Below, piece after piece: positions 33,376 through 43,901 of a stretch of DNA of 50,644 nt. The position numbers and the translations under genes are program-made. How positions within the stretch are numbered: the stretch's first letter is position 1; the number at the start of each line of letters is the position of its first letter. Source of the DNA: an uncultured Bacteroidales bacterium. GTDB lineage: Bacteria > Bacteroidota > Bacteroidia > Bacteroidales > Bacteroidaceae. The stretch is from assembly GCA_902782245.1 (NCBI GenBank), contig CACZMI010000024.1:1-50644 (forward strand). The letters are read 5' to 3'. A model generated the notes under the pieces. It was not told the origin of the DNA. It searched no databases and was given only the letters and a program-made list of their open reading frames with translations.

Positions 33376-35496
33376 ATGAAGCAGATAATACAGGATCTGA
33401 AAAGCGGTGCCACTATTCTGGAAGAGGTGCCCGCTCCACAGGTAAAGGCAGGATACGTGCTCATAAAGACTACACGTACATTGGTTTCGTTGGGAACCGA
33501 GAGAATGCTGGTGGAGTTCGGCAAGGCCAATCTTATTGACAAGGCAAGGCAGCAACCGGATAGGGTGAAACAGGTGCTGGACAAGATCAGGACTGACGGT
33601 ATGGTTCCTACATTGGAAGCCGTTTTCAATAAATTGAACCAGCCGCTTCCGCTCGGATACTGTAATGTGGGTAAGGTGGTTGCCGTTGGCAAGGGAGTTA
33701 CTGAATTCTCTGTGGGTGACCGTGTTGCAAGCAACGGCAATCATGCCGAATATGTGTGCGTACCCAAGAATCTGGTCGCAAAGGTCCCTGATAATGTCAG
33801 TGATGAAGAGGCTGCATTCACTGTAATAGGTTCAATCGGTCTTGAAGGTGTCAGGCTTCTTTCTGCCCAGTTGGGTGAGACTGTCGTCGTGATAGGACTT
33901 GGCCTGATAGGCCTTTTGGCTATCCAGTTGCTTAAAGCAAACGGATGTAAGGTGATAGGTGTGGATTTTGACCAGCAGAAGGTTGATATGGCATGCAGGA
34001 TGGGAGTGACGGCCGTCAATCCCCAGTCCGGTACCAATGCGGTCTCATTTGTACAGGATTATACATCAGGTATAGGAGCGGACGCCGTACTTATCACAGC
34101 CTCAACGGACAGCGACAGCGTTATTCACGAGGCATGTGAGATGAGCCGTAAGCGCGGAAGGATAGTCCTTGTGGGAGTAATAGGACTCAATATGCGCAGG
34201 GATGATTTCTACAAGAAGGAACTCTCATTCCAGGTTTCATGTTCATATGGTCCGGGACGATATGATGAAGATTATGAGAACCGTGGCATAGATTATCCTC
34301 TACCTTATGTGCGATGGACAGAGAAGAGAAACTTTGAAACCATCCTGAGCCTTATTTCAAACGGCTCCGTTGAGGTAAAATCACTTATAACCGAGAAGTA
34401 TGACCTTAAGGATTATGAGTGTATATACGGCGATATGCGCAAAAAAGGATCAGTTGCATCCATATTATGCTACTCGGATCAGTCTGAGGCCGATGAGTCC
34501 GTCACCCTTAACACCAACGGATTCAAAGGAGGTCCCGGCAAGATAGGAATCATAGGAGCCGGCAATTTCACCAACTCTACCGTTATTCCGGCACTGTTGA
34601 AGGCTGGAGCCAAGGTTAAATATATCTCTTCACGAACCAACGGCCTGGAGGCCAAGACTGCGGCCAAGAAGATGGGAGCCGAGATAGCCACAACTGATTA
34701 TAAGGCTATACTGAATGATCCGGAGGTAAATATGGTTATTTGCACAACCCGTCACAACGTCCATGCATCAATGGTTTGTGAGGCTCTTGAATCCGGTAAA
34801 AGCATATTCGTGGAGAAACCCCTGTGCCTCAATTCCCAGGAGCTGGACAGGATAATAGAATTGTACGGAAAGGCACAGGACGGAACTACCCTTACCGTGG
34901 GATTCAACCGCAGGTTCTCTCCATTTGCCGTCAGGATGAAGAAACTCCTTGGCGACGGTCCCAAGAATATCGTGGCAACCATGAATGCCGGTTACATACC
35001 TCCCGAAATGTGGGTCCATGATATGGAAACAGGCGGAGGCCGGATAATAGGAGAGGCCTGTCACTTCATTGACCTCTGCTCTTTCCTGGCCGGCAGTGAT
35101 GTGGTATCGGTCTGTGTCAATGCGCTAGGTACCAATCCTCGGGAGAATACCGACAATATGAGTATACTGCTCAAATATGCGAACGGCTCCAATGGAGTGA
35201 TCAACTATTTCTCAAACGGTGCCAAGTCTTATCCCAAGGAGAAAGTTGAAGTCTTCTATCAGGACAAGGTCCTGGCTCTTGACAACTGGAGGATACTGGA
35301 GGGATTCGGTTACAGGAACTTCAGACGGATGAAAGGACGTATGGACAAGGGACATAAGGCCGAATTCCTTCTGCTCAAGGAACGCTCCGAAAAGGGTGGT
35401 GATGCTTTAATCCCGTTTGAAAGTATCGTGAACACGACCAAGGCCTCGTTTGCATGTATTGAGAGCCTCAAGAGCAGGTCATGGATTGACGTGTAA
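33376..35496 (+). CDS. Fused zinc-type alcohol dehydrogenase / Gfo-Idh-MocA oxidoreductase
   Basis: 706 residues in two parts. Residues 1 to about 350 are an MDR-type dehydrogenase (GYCNVGKVVAVGKGVTEFSVGDRV and the Rossmann loop VIGLGLIGLLAIQLL). Residues about 385-706 are Gfo/Idh/MocA (GIIGAGNFTNSTVIPALL, and the VEKPLCLN motif holding the catalytic Lys-Pro). Such bi-domain oxidoreductases occur in polysaccharide loci next to heparinase-like genes, as here. The reaction is not established; it may oxidise and epimerise or reduce a nucleotide sugar or glycan end. Its 3' end overlaps the opposite-strand heparinase-like gene by 18 bp. Confidence 0.85.
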   Translation: MKQIIQDLKSGATILEEVPAPQVKAGYVLIKTTRTLVSLGTERMLVEFGKANLIDKARQQPDRVKQVLDKIRTDGMVPTLEAVFNKLNQPLPLGYCNVGKVVAVGKGVTEFSVGDRVASNGNHAEYVCVPKNLVAKVPDNVSDEEAAFTVIGSIGLEGVRLLSAQLGETVVVIGLGLIGLLAIQLLKANGCKVIGVDFDQQKVDMACRMGVTAVNPQSGTNAVSFVQDYTSGIGADAVLITASTDSDSVIHEACEMSRKRGRIVLVGVIGLNMRRDDFYKKELSFQVSCSYGPGRYDEDYENRGIDYPLPYVRWTEKRNFETILSLISNGSVEVKSLITEKYDLKDYECIYGDMRKKGSVASILCYSDQSEADESVTLNTNGFKGGPGKIGIIGAGNFTNSTVIPALLKAGAKVKYISSRTNGLEAKTAAKKMGAEIATTDYKAILNDPEVNMVICTTRHNVHASMVCEALESGKSIFVEKPLCLNSQELDRIIELYGKAQDGTTLTVGFNRRFSPFAVRMKKLLGDGPKNIVATMNAGYIPPEMWVHDMETGGGRIIGEACHFIDLCSFLAGSDVVSVCVNALGTNPRENTDNMSILLKYANGSNGVINYFSNGAKSYPKEKVEVFYQDKVLALDNWRILEGFGYRNFRRMKGRMDKGHKAEFLLLKERSEKGGDALIPFESIVNTTKASFACIESLKSRSWIDV

Positions 35497-37032
35497 GGTG
35501 TAGGTGAGTCTGTTACGGAAACTGATTTCGGCAACCCGGCAGGTTCTTGAAACGTTGTATTCCACAGATGATTCCATATCTTTTATGTCCAACCGGACTG
35601 CTCCTTCAATCTGTATCGTACCTTTGTCGGTAACAATACCTGAATTGTCAAAAGAGAGGATTCTGACATCGGGAGCGAAATGAATCCAGCTCACCGTATC
35701 CTTTGCTGTATTGCAGATGTCCTGAATGGAGAAGGTGTCATTCTCCAGTCTGAAAGTGCGTGAGTGGATGGCTCTGCTTCCATACCCGTTATGGCTTGCA
35801 ACTATCATGCAGTCACAGTCCTGCTCAATTCTGACCCTGGCTCTGCCGGCCACACGGAAAACATCCCAGACTCCCGAAGAGTCCTTTCCGTCAACGGTTA
35901 CGGTGTTGTGCGCCTGTGTGCTGCGCTCATATTGCCTACGGCTGTTCCTGTTATATGTGGAAATTCCGGTGTCAATGATGAATGGCTTGCTGTCAATGCG
36001 CAGTTCATAGTTCAGAGTGTCGGCATGAGTGTGTCCCGGCTGGTTTGCGGCGGTAATGTTGCCTACATCGGCTATCACGTTGATTCTGCCGTCGGCAAGG
36101 CGGCGGTATCCGCACTCTTTCAGGGGGATGGGACTTGATTCAATTCCAAGCCTGGCTGCGTAATCCAGCAGTTCACTGGGCTGTGGCGCTATTCCGTATG
36201 CGGAATCATTGAGCAGCGGGATGGTTCCGTCGGGCCAGATAATGCTCTTGAGGTGTCCTGTCATGGCGCGGGCGCAATCAATCAGGAACTCATTCATGCC
36301 GGTGGGGAACAGACCGTTGTCCGTGTTTGCCGATGTATAGTTGATGCAGTCCAGAAGACGGTCCAGCAGTACGCAGTGGTACATGGGCGACTGCTCGTTG
36401 TGGGCTCCGTCCCTGAGTATCTCCCTCTTGAGTTCCCGTTTGAGAAGCCTGGCTGCCTTGCGGGCCATCTTGGGGTCATTCAGGAACGATGCTCCTATGG
36501 CAAGGGCAAAGGCATCCTCGAGAAGGTGGTTCCCGCCAACATTCCTTTCAATCCGCCTGGAGAGAAGCAACAGTTGTGAGTATAGGCTATTTATGCGCTC
36601 AGTAGTGGCGTAGCTGCTGTTGTCGCAAAAAAACTTTATCCAGTTGATACATCTGAGAGCAGTAGGATAGGGAGCTGTCCCGATGCTGTTGCCTTGACAG
36701 TCCTGAATAAACCTGTCTATCCAGGACGCACATTCCGCGGGGGTGATTGAAGGCTGTTGCAGCCAGTCCATATAGTTCAGGTTGTATGCCCATAACGGAC
36801 CGTAATGATTGTCTTCCCATCCCCGGAATGTACTGCTGAGGTTAAGGAACGTAAATTGCCCGCCATCAAGTGATACTCGTTTGGGTATGGGGACTGTCAG
36901 ATGACCGGTACGGATGTTGCCGGCGTATTCTGCCTGCTTGAACTTGGAGGTATGTAACTTCCTGATAACCTGGAACAATATCTGTTCGGGGCTGAGGTGA
37001 AGGACAGTTAACGCGATTCCAGTCAGTTTCAT
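35479..37032 (-). CDS. Heparinase II/III-like (alginate-lyase-type) protein
   Basis: 517 residues. An N-terminal alpha/alpha toroid (WAYNLNYMDWLQQP, APYPTALRCINWIKF, NVGGNHLLEDAFAL) is followed by a beta-sandwich with PGHTHADTLNYELRI and NTVTVDGKDSSGVWD, the Heparinase_II_III signature with the usual His. There is no clear cleavable signal peptide. In EPS loci these proteins are commonly paired with the fused dehydrogenase next door; they may lyse or modify a uronic-acid-containing polymer. It is the only gene of the locus on the minus strand and overlaps its neighbour tail to tail. Confidence 0.82.
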   Translation of the reverse strand: MKLTGIALTVLHLSPEQILFQVIRKLHTSKFKQAEYAGNIRTGHLTVPIPKRVSLDGGQFTFLNLSSTFRGWEDNHYGPLWAYNLNYMDWLQQPSITPAECASWIDRFIQDCQGNSIGTAPYPTALRCINWIKFFCDNSSYATTERINSLYSQLLLLSRRIERNVGGNHLLEDAFALAIGASFLNDPKMARKAARLLKRELKREILRDGAHNEQSPMYHCVLLDRLLDCINYTSANTDNGLFPTGMNEFLIDCARAMTGHLKSIIWPDGTIPLLNDSAYGIAPQPSELLDYAARLGIESSPIPLKECGYRRLADGRINVIADVGNITAANQPGHTHADTLNYELRIDSKPFIIDTGISTYNRNSRRQYERSTQAHNTVTVDGKDSSGVWDVFRVAGRARVRIEQDCDCMIVASHNGYGSRAIHSRTFRLENDTFSIQDICNTAKDTVSWIHFAPDVRILSFDNSGIVTDKGTIQIEGAVRLDIKDMESSVEYNVSRTCRVAEISFRNRLTYTLHVNP

Positions 37033-37088
37033 ACCTTATTTCTTTCCACAAATATAGTGTTTTGGCGTCAATAATTGGTGTTTTTATA

Positions 37089-37096
37089 TAACTTTG
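37089..37096 (+). promoter_or_regulatory. -7 box upstream of wecCB
   Basis: TAACTTTG in the gap between the divergent heparinase-like and wecC genes, 40 bp before wecC. A TTTG at 37061-37064 is a possible -33 element, although its spacing of 24 bp is longer than usual. Confidence 0.5.
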
Positions 37097-37135
37097 TAAT
37101 TTGAATTGAACGGCTTATGCCGCAGTATCCGATAT

Positions 37136-38353
37136 ATGAAAGTAAACTTTATAGGGTTGGGATACATAGGTCTTCCAACCGCCATTATAGCAGCAAAGCA
37201 CGGCATAGAAATAGCGGGAACCGATATCAATCCTGATATTGTGGAAGCTACCAATCAGGGCCATCTCCACATTGTAGAGCCTGATATGGAGGATATGCTC
37301 AGGGAGGTTGTTGCAAACGGCAAGCTCAAGGCATATACCGAGCCACAGCTGTCTGATGCCTATTTCATTGTCGTTCCTACTCCTTTCAAGGGAAATCACG
37401 AACCTGATATAACATATGTGGAGGCAGCAACCAGAAGCGTTGTGCCATTTCTTAAGGAGGGTGACCTTTTTGTCATTGAATCAACATCGCCTGTGGGAAC
37501 CACGGAAAAGATGCGTGACGTGATCGTATCGCTCCGTCCCGAGTTGGAAGGCAAGATATTCATGGCCTACTGCCCGGAGCGTGTGCTCCCCGGTAATGTG
37601 GCTTATGAACTGATCAACAATGACCGTGTAATTGGCGGTATCAATCCCCAATCGACCGAGAAAGCAAAGGAGTTCTACTCACAGTTCGTGAAGGGCGCTC
37701 TTCATTCCACAGACAGCCGTACGGCAGAGATGTGCAAACTCACTGAGAACGCGTCCCGTGACGTGCAGATAGCGTTTGCCAATGAATTGTCACTGATTTG
37801 TGCAAAGGCCGGAATCAATGTGTGGAAACTGATAGAACTTGCCAACAGGCATCCGCGGGTGAATATACTGCAGCCCGGATGCGGAGTGGGAGGTCATTGC
37901 ATAGCCGTTGACCCATACTTCATTACGGCCGATTTCCCCGAAGAGTCCAAACTGATTGCCCAGGCACGTGAGACCAACAACGGAAAGGCAGAGTGGTGCA
38001 CAGGCCAGATTCTGGCTCAGATTCTCAAGTTCGAGAAGGAGAACGGCCGTAAACCCCGGGTGGCGCTGATGGGTCTGGCTTTCAAACCCAATATCGACGA
38101 TCTGCGCGAGAGTCCTGCCATGGAGATAGCCAAGGGTGTGACAGATGCTGTTGCATCACAGTATCTTATGGTGGTTGAACCCAATATCAAGTCACATCCG
38201 CGCTTTGCCCTTACAGGCTTCAGGGAGGCATATGACAAGGCTGATATAGTAGTCTTCCTGGTTAACCATAGGGAGTTCGCGGCTCTCAATTACCGCACAG
38301 ATGTCAAGGTGCTGGATTTCTGCGGCGTTTTCAAACTACCGTATATTATCTGA
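37136..38353 (+). CDS. wecC: UDP-N-acetyl-D-mannosamine dehydrogenase
   Basis: 405 residues of the UDP-glucose/GDP-mannose dehydrogenase family: NAD-binding GLGYIGLPTA at the N-terminus, the middle domain KLTENASRDVQIAFANELS, and the catalytic Cys in PGCGVGGHCIAVDPYF. The HPRVNILQPGCGVGGH form is characteristic of the ManNAc branch. It oxidises UDP-ManNAc twice to UDP-ManNAcA. ATG at 37136 begins MKVNFIGLGY directly; an in-frame ATG 30 bp earlier is less likely. It is followed by the epimerase after 6 bp, which together supply ManNAc-uronic acid. Confidence 0.92.
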   Translation: MKVNFIGLGYIGLPTAIIAAKHGIEIAGTDINPDIVEATNQGHLHIVEPDMEDMLREVVANGKLKAYTEPQLSDAYFIVVPTPFKGNHEPDITYVEAATRSVVPFLKEGDLFVIESTSPVGTTEKMRDVIVSLRPELEGKIFMAYCPERVLPGNVAYELINNDRVIGGINPQSTEKAKEFYSQFVKGALHSTDSRTAEMCKLTENASRDVQIAFANELSLICAKAGINVWKLIELANRHPRVNILQPGCGVGGHCIAVDPYFITADFPEESKLIAQARETNNGKAEWCTGQILAQILKFEKENGRKPRVALMGLAFKPNIDDLRESPAMEIAKGVTDAVASQYLMVVEPNIKSHPRFALTGFREAYDKADIVVFLVNHREFAALNYRTDVKVLDFCGVFKLPYII

Positions 38354-38359
38354 GCAGTG

Positions 38360-39523
38360 ATGAAAAAGATAATCCTTGTGTTCGGAACCCGTCCGGAGGC
38401 CATCAAGATGGCGCCTCTTGTCAAGGAACTTGAAAAGTATCCTGATGAGTTCAGGACTCTTGTATGCGTCACGGGACAACACAGGGAGATGCTTGACCAG
38501 GTGCTCCGTCTGTTCGATATCAGGCCGGACTATGACCTGAACATCATGAAAGCGGGCCAAACCCTGTACGATGTGACATCACGTGTACTGTGTGAGTTCG
38601 GTAATGTGCTTCAGAAAGAACGTCCCGATCTGGTTCTGGTCCATGGAGATACCACAACGTCGATGGCATCGGCCCTGGCGGCATTCTATGAGCAGATTCC
38701 GGTAGGTCATGTGGAGGCAGGCCTGCGTACGGGCAATATCTATAGTCCGTGGCCGGAGGAGATGAACCGTCAGATAACGGGACGCATTGCAGTGCTGGAT
38801 TTTGCACCTACCCGGTTCGGGTGTGACAACCTGATAAGGGAGAATGTGCCGCAGGACAGGATAACCGTAACCGGAAACACGGTTATAGACGCTCTCTGTT
38901 ATGTCGTAGACAGGATTAAAGGCGATGCGGCTCTGAGAGAATCACTCGAAAGGAATATATGCGCTCAGGGTTATGACGTGAACCGCCTCAAGGATAGCGG
39001 CAGGCGGCTGGTGCTTATTACCGGCCACAGGCGTGAGAACTTCGGTGAAGGTTTCAGAAACATATGCAAGGCTCTGGATACGTTGTCACGCAGATACAAT
39101 GATGTGGATTTTGTATATCCCATGCACCTTAATCCCAATGTCCGCAAGCCCATACATGATATGTTTGACGGCAGAATGCCCGATAACATGTTCTTTATTG
39201 AGCCTTTGGATTATTTTGACTTTGTACGTCTGATGGAACTAAGCCATATTGTGCTTACCGATAGCGGAGGTATTCAGGAGGAGGCTCCGGGTCTTGGAAA
39301 GCCGGTTGTCGTGATGCGCGACACGACCGAGCGTCCCGAGGCGGTCGAGGCCGGTACGGTAAAACTTGTGGGTACTGATTACGATAAGATAACAACCACC
39401 ATAAGCAGGCTTTTGGATGATACCGGATATTATAATACCATGAGTCAGGCAGTTAATCCTTACGGTGACGGTAAGGCATGCCCCAGGATAGTGGATTTTA
39501 TCCGTTCATTCTTTAAAGAATAA
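38360..39523 (+). CDS. wecB: UDP-N-acetylglucosamine 2-epimerase (non-hydrolysing)
   Basis: 387 residues with the WecB motifs FGTRPEAIKMAPLV, HVEAGLRTGN, TGHRRENFGEGF, and TDSGGIQEEAPGLGKPVVVMRDTTERPE. It interconverts UDP-GlcNAc and UDP-ManNAc in the cytoplasm and feeds the dehydrogenase encoded just upstream. The start was set at ATG 38360; a GTG three bases earlier is in frame. The 61 bp to the next gene contain no clear promoter or terminator. Confidence 0.94.
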   Translation: MKKIILVFGTRPEAIKMAPLVKELEKYPDEFRTLVCVTGQHREMLDQVLRLFDIRPDYDLNIMKAGQTLYDVTSRVLCEFGNVLQKERPDLVLVHGDTTTSMASALAAFYEQIPVGHVEAGLRTGNIYSPWPEEMNRQITGRIAVLDFAPTRFGCDNLIRENVPQDRITVTGNTVIDALCYVVDRIKGDAALRESLERNICAQGYDVNRLKDSGRRLVLITGHRRENFGEGFRNICKALDTLSRRYNDVDFVYPMHLNPNVRKPIHDMFDGRMPDNMFFIEPLDYFDFVRLMELSHIVLTDSGGIQEEAPGLGKPVVVMRDTTERPEAVEAGTVKLVGTDYDKITTTISRLLDDTGYYNTMSQAVNPYGDGKACPRIVDFIRSFFKE

Positions 39524-39584
39524 GTTATAAACAATCACAACAAAAGGCGAATACTTCAGTTATTATTGAAAAGAGGCCTCCACA

Positions 39585-40787
39585 ATGAAGATACTTGTTG
39601 TTTCTTTCTATTATGAACCTGAGATAGGTGCTGCACCCAGCCGCATCACCAATCTGGTTCGTGGCCTCAAGGAGAGAGGCGCACAGGTTGATGTACTGAC
39701 TTGCCTCCCCAACTATCCCAAAGGCCGGATATTTGACGGATATCGCGGCCGCTTCTTAATGAAAGAGAACCTTGACGGTGTCAATGTATACCGTTATTGG
39801 ACATATGCCACTGTTTCCAAGGGTATTGTGAGGCGTGCTCTGGCCATGACATCGTTTGCCGTGACCATGTGGGCGTTCGGCTTCAAACGCAAACTGATCC
39901 ATAGTTATGACAAGGTTATAATACAGTCACCGCCTATTATGGTGTCTGCATCGGCCATGTCCCTCTTCAAGTGCTGTTACAGGAAAAAGGTCGTGCTGAA
40001 TGTTTCCGACTTGTGGCCCGGATCGGCTGTGGAGCTTGGCTTTATGAAAGAGAACAGCCTGTCATATAAGTTTACCTCGCGTCAGGAACGGAAAATATAC
40101 CGGCGTGCTGACGCTGTGATGGGGCAGTCAAACGGGATTCTTGACAGGGTCCGTTCGCTGGAGCCAGACAAACGGCTGTTCCTGTACAGGAACCTTTCCC
40201 GGATTCCGTCCGGGCAGCAGGCGGCACAGGAGAAAACTGCCAGGACCGGGAGTCTGAAGATTGCCTATGCCGGCCTTCTGGGTGTTCCCCAGGATGTACT
40301 CTCCATTGTCCGAAACGTGGATTTTGAATCTGTCGGTGCCGAGTTCCATATCTATGGTGGCGGCAACCAGGCGGAAGACATAAAGAATGAGATAGCAGCC
40401 GGTAAGAAAAACGTGTTCTATCACGGTGTCCTTGCCAAGGAGCAGATGAACAAGGTGATGGGTAGCGAGTATGACGTGTCACTCATAGCATTGGCCAAAT
40501 CCATTACAGGTGCCGTTCCTTCAAAAATATTCGATACACTCCCGCTGGGCATACCGCTTCTGTTCTGCGGCACAGGCGAGGGTGCTGAAATTGTCAGGGA
40601 GAATGGGTTCGGACTTGTATCGGCGCCTTCGGACTTCAGGATGATAGAGGACAAAATCCGGGAGTTTGTTATGATGGATGCCGATGAGTTCCATGCATAT
40701 TCCCAAAGATGCAGGGATGCCGCAGCCGGCAGTTTCAATTTTGATTCCCAGTTTGATACTTTCATGGATTTTCTTGGCATGGTTTAA
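39585..40787 (+). CDS. Glycosyltransferase family 4 (WbuB-like)
   Basis: 400 residues, GT-B fold. N-terminal VVSFYYEPEIGAAPSRITNLVRGLKERG and DVLTCLPNYPKGRIF are typical of WbuB-type transferases, with LNVSDLWPGSAVELGFM in the middle. The donor-site half has VSLIALAKSITGAVPSKIFDTLPLGIPLLFCG, in which the usual E(X)7E glutamate pair is replaced by a S/K-containing form as in WbuB relatives. It is the last gene of the polysaccharide locus and may transfer an N-acetylated or uronic sugar. Confidence 0.85.
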   Translation: MKILVVSFYYEPEIGAAPSRITNLVRGLKERGAQVDVLTCLPNYPKGRIFDGYRGRFLMKENLDGVNVYRYWTYATVSKGIVRRALAMTSFAVTMWAFGFKRKLIHSYDKVIIQSPPIMVSASAMSLFKCCYRKKVVLNVSDLWPGSAVELGFMKENSLSYKFTSRQERKIYRRADAVMGQSNGILDRVRSLEPDKRLFLYRNLSRIPSGQQAAQEKTARTGSLKIAYAGLLGVPQDVLSIVRNVDFESVGAEFHIYGGGNQAEDIKNEIAAGKKNVFYHGVLAKEQMNKVMGSEYDVSLIALAKSITGAVPSKIFDTLPLGIPLLFCGTGEGAEIVRENGFGLVSAPSDFRMIEDKIREFVMMDADEFHAYSQRCRDAAAGSFNFDSQFDTFMDFLGMV

Positions 40788-40795
40788 AGAAAAAA

Positions 40796-40837
40796 ATAGT
40801 CATGTCAGGATTTATCTTTGGGGTAAATACTGACTAT
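40796..40837 (+). promoter_or_regulatory. Promoter with flanking dyad upstream of the secreted esterase
   Basis: A -7 box TATCTTTG at 40813-40820 is flanked by a 7-bp inverted repeat, ATAGTCA (40796-40802) and TGACTAT (40831-40837). The dyad straddles the predicted start of transcription and could be an operator. Confidence 0.35.
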
Positions 40838-40851
40838 ATAATAGAAGATAA

Positions 40852-41781
<930 letters not shown>

Positions 41782-41787
41782 TCAGAA

Positions 41788-43830
41788 TTACATTCTGAGC
41801 ATTTTAAGGAAGTCACGTTCCGTTCGGAGCGTGGCTTCTTCTTTTCCCTTTACCGTCTGTGTCTCGGGGAACAGAAGCATGGTGGAGAAATCGGTCTCCG
41901 GCATATGTATACGCTCGTAGAGGTGACGGAATGAACGTCCGGCATGGGTCTCGCTGTCGCGTGGGCCAACAATCATGAGCAGATGGTCCTCCTTGAGCCC
42001 GCTTATCACCCAGTGCATATCGGCCGTTTCACTGACCTCATTGTATGATACACGTCCGCTTGAGAAATTGAGTCCGGTGCCGCGTACGGCCGAAATAGGC
42101 TGGTCTTTACCGTAGAACTCGGAAGCACATCCTATTGCCATGGTGATGCGGTAGATGCTCTCCATGCATTTCTCAAATGCCTCATCCTGAATAACGGGGC
42201 CGGGAACCAGAACTACTATGCGCCTTATGGTATTTATGGGAGTTACAAAACGCTGCAGGACTATCTGGCCGTGAAAACCGTCATTGAGCGGACTGATGAT
42301 GTTGTCCAGATATGGCAGGTTGATGCTGTGACGCAGCGGCAGTCCCATCAGCATACGGTCTGCGCTGAATTCATTGGAGGCATGCAATATGCTGTCTATG
42401 ATGTTGTTGCCCAGACGGTTGTGAGCTATGAACGGGACATCGGCCGATGCCGCTATCCTGGATGCCTCCTCAAGTCGGCCCTTACCGTCCTGCATGTATT
42501 TGGGGGCATGTTCACCGTTGATTGTAACATACAGACCAACCAGTTCAGGACTGTTCTTGTCATAAAGGGTTATGGCGGTATCCATCAGTGCCTGAAGGGT
42601 GTTGGAGCCGGTAAGCATGACCATCAGGCGTGAATCTGCTTGAGAGGCATCGGAGAGCTCATCCTGGTGCAGTACATCGGCAGCCTTCTCTGTGACAATG
42701 TTGCTCAGTATGCATGAGAACAGCACGATCAGGACTGTTGCACTGAGGGTGGTGTTGTCCATCAGACCTCCGTCATAAGCACCCATTGCTATGGCCAGGG
42801 CTCCGGCGGCATGTGATGCACTGAGTCCGAATACAACCCTGCGGTCATTGGCAGTAAAGCCGTTCGCCTTCTGGGTGACCAGGGCGGCAAACCACTTTCC
42901 GAAAGTTCCTATAATGAACAGGACCGCAAATGCTGTCAGGAACAGCCAATCTCCCGTCATTCCCGTAAGGTCTATCATAAGTCCTGTATTGATCAGGAAT
43001 AGGGGCACGAACAGTGTGTTGCCCACAAAATCCAGGCGGTTCATCAGGGGTGATGACTTGGGTATGTACCGGTTCAGCACGATACCTGCCAGGAATGCAC
43101 CTACTATTGAGTCCAAACCTATCAGCTGGGACAGGCCGCAGCTCAGAGCCAGCAGTATCATCACAAAAAGGAAGTGCGAGAAACTGTTGGTGACACGATG
43201 GAAGAACCCCCTTGCCATACGCGGATAGAACAGTATGACCGCCGTGATGTATATTGCAATCTTAAGAATGAACCACAGGGGATTGAAATCGGAGTTGCCA
43301 TGTGTTGACAGCATCACAGCATATACAATCAGAGCCAGCAGAATGGCAACCAGCGCACCTGCAACTGAAATGGTCACGCTCTTGCGTCGGGCCAGTCCGT
43401 ATCGGCTGATGATAGGATATGATATAAGGGTATGAGAACCCATGATACATGCCAGTATGGCCGATGTACGGGCGGGCAACTTAAGCAACCATATGCATGA
43501 GAAATAGCATAACGCCCATGGCAGGGCAAATGTGAGCACTCCGAACAGGATTCCCCAGACCTTGTTGCGTTTCATCTCCTCCAGGTCAATGCCCAGTCCG
43601 GCAAAGAACATGATGAAGAGCAGTCCCATGCGGCTGAAGAACTGAATCTCGGGGGTAACCTGCAGGATGTTCAGCAATCCCGGGCCTATGAGTACACCAG
43701 TTACGATAAGGCCTGCAATCTGAGGAAATCTGAGTCTCTTGCAGAGTATGGGCACAAATAAAACCAGCGTCAGGACCACAAAACAGATCCAGATGCTGTC
43801 AGTCATAGGGAACAGTTGTTGATAACTCAT
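41788..43830 (-). CDS. CPA2-type Na+/H+ or K+ antiporter with USP-like C-terminal domains
   Basis: 680 residues. The first 380 form a CPA2 transporter of about twelve to thirteen helices (FPQIAGLIVTGVLIGPGLL, GLLFIMFFAGLGIDLEEM, GLDSIVGAFLAGIVLNRYI). The C-terminal 270 residues read as two universal-stress-protein-like alpha/beta domains (LMVMLTGSNTLQALMDTAITLYD; RRIVVLVPGPVIQDEAFEKCMESIYRI) that may sense a nucleotide. It exchanges monovalent cations for protons at the inner membrane. A start at Met9 is possible. Confidence 0.85.
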   Translation of the reverse strand: MSYQQLFPMTDSIWICFVVLTLVLFVPILCKRLRFPQIAGLIVTGVLIGPGLLNILQVTPEIQFFSRMGLLFIMFFAGLGIDLEEMKRNKVWGILFGVLTFALPWALCYFSCIWLLKLPARTSAILACIMGSHTLISYPIISRYGLARRKSVTISVAGALVAILLALIVYAVMLSTHGNSDFNPLWFILKIAIYITAVILFYPRMARGFFHRVTNSFSHFLFVMILLALSCGLSQLIGLDSIVGAFLAGIVLNRYIPKSSPLMNRLDFVGNTLFVPLFLINTGLMIDLTGMTGDWLFLTAFAVLFIIGTFGKWFAALVTQKANGFTANDRRVVFGLSASHAAGALAIAMGAYDGGLMDNTTLSATVLIVLFSCILSNIVTEKAADVLHQDELSDASQADSRLMVMLTGSNTLQALMDTAITLYDKNSPELVGLYVTINGEHAPKYMQDGKGRLEEASRIAASADVPFIAHNRLGNNIIDSILHASNEFSADRMLMGLPLRHSINLPYLDNIISPLNDGFHGQIVLQRFVTPINTIRRIVVLVPGPVIQDEAFEKCMESIYRITMAIGCASEFYGKDQPISAVRGTGLNFSSGRVSYNEVSETADMHWVISGLKEDHLLMIVGPRDSETHAGRSFRHLYERIHMPETDFSTMLLFPETQTVKGKEEATLRTERDFLKMLRM

Positions 43831-43901
43831 GTTTGGTTATTACGCTACGAAGATAATTATAATTCCCTGATTTTGTAATTTCGCGTTATAAAAGATTGCA
43901 T

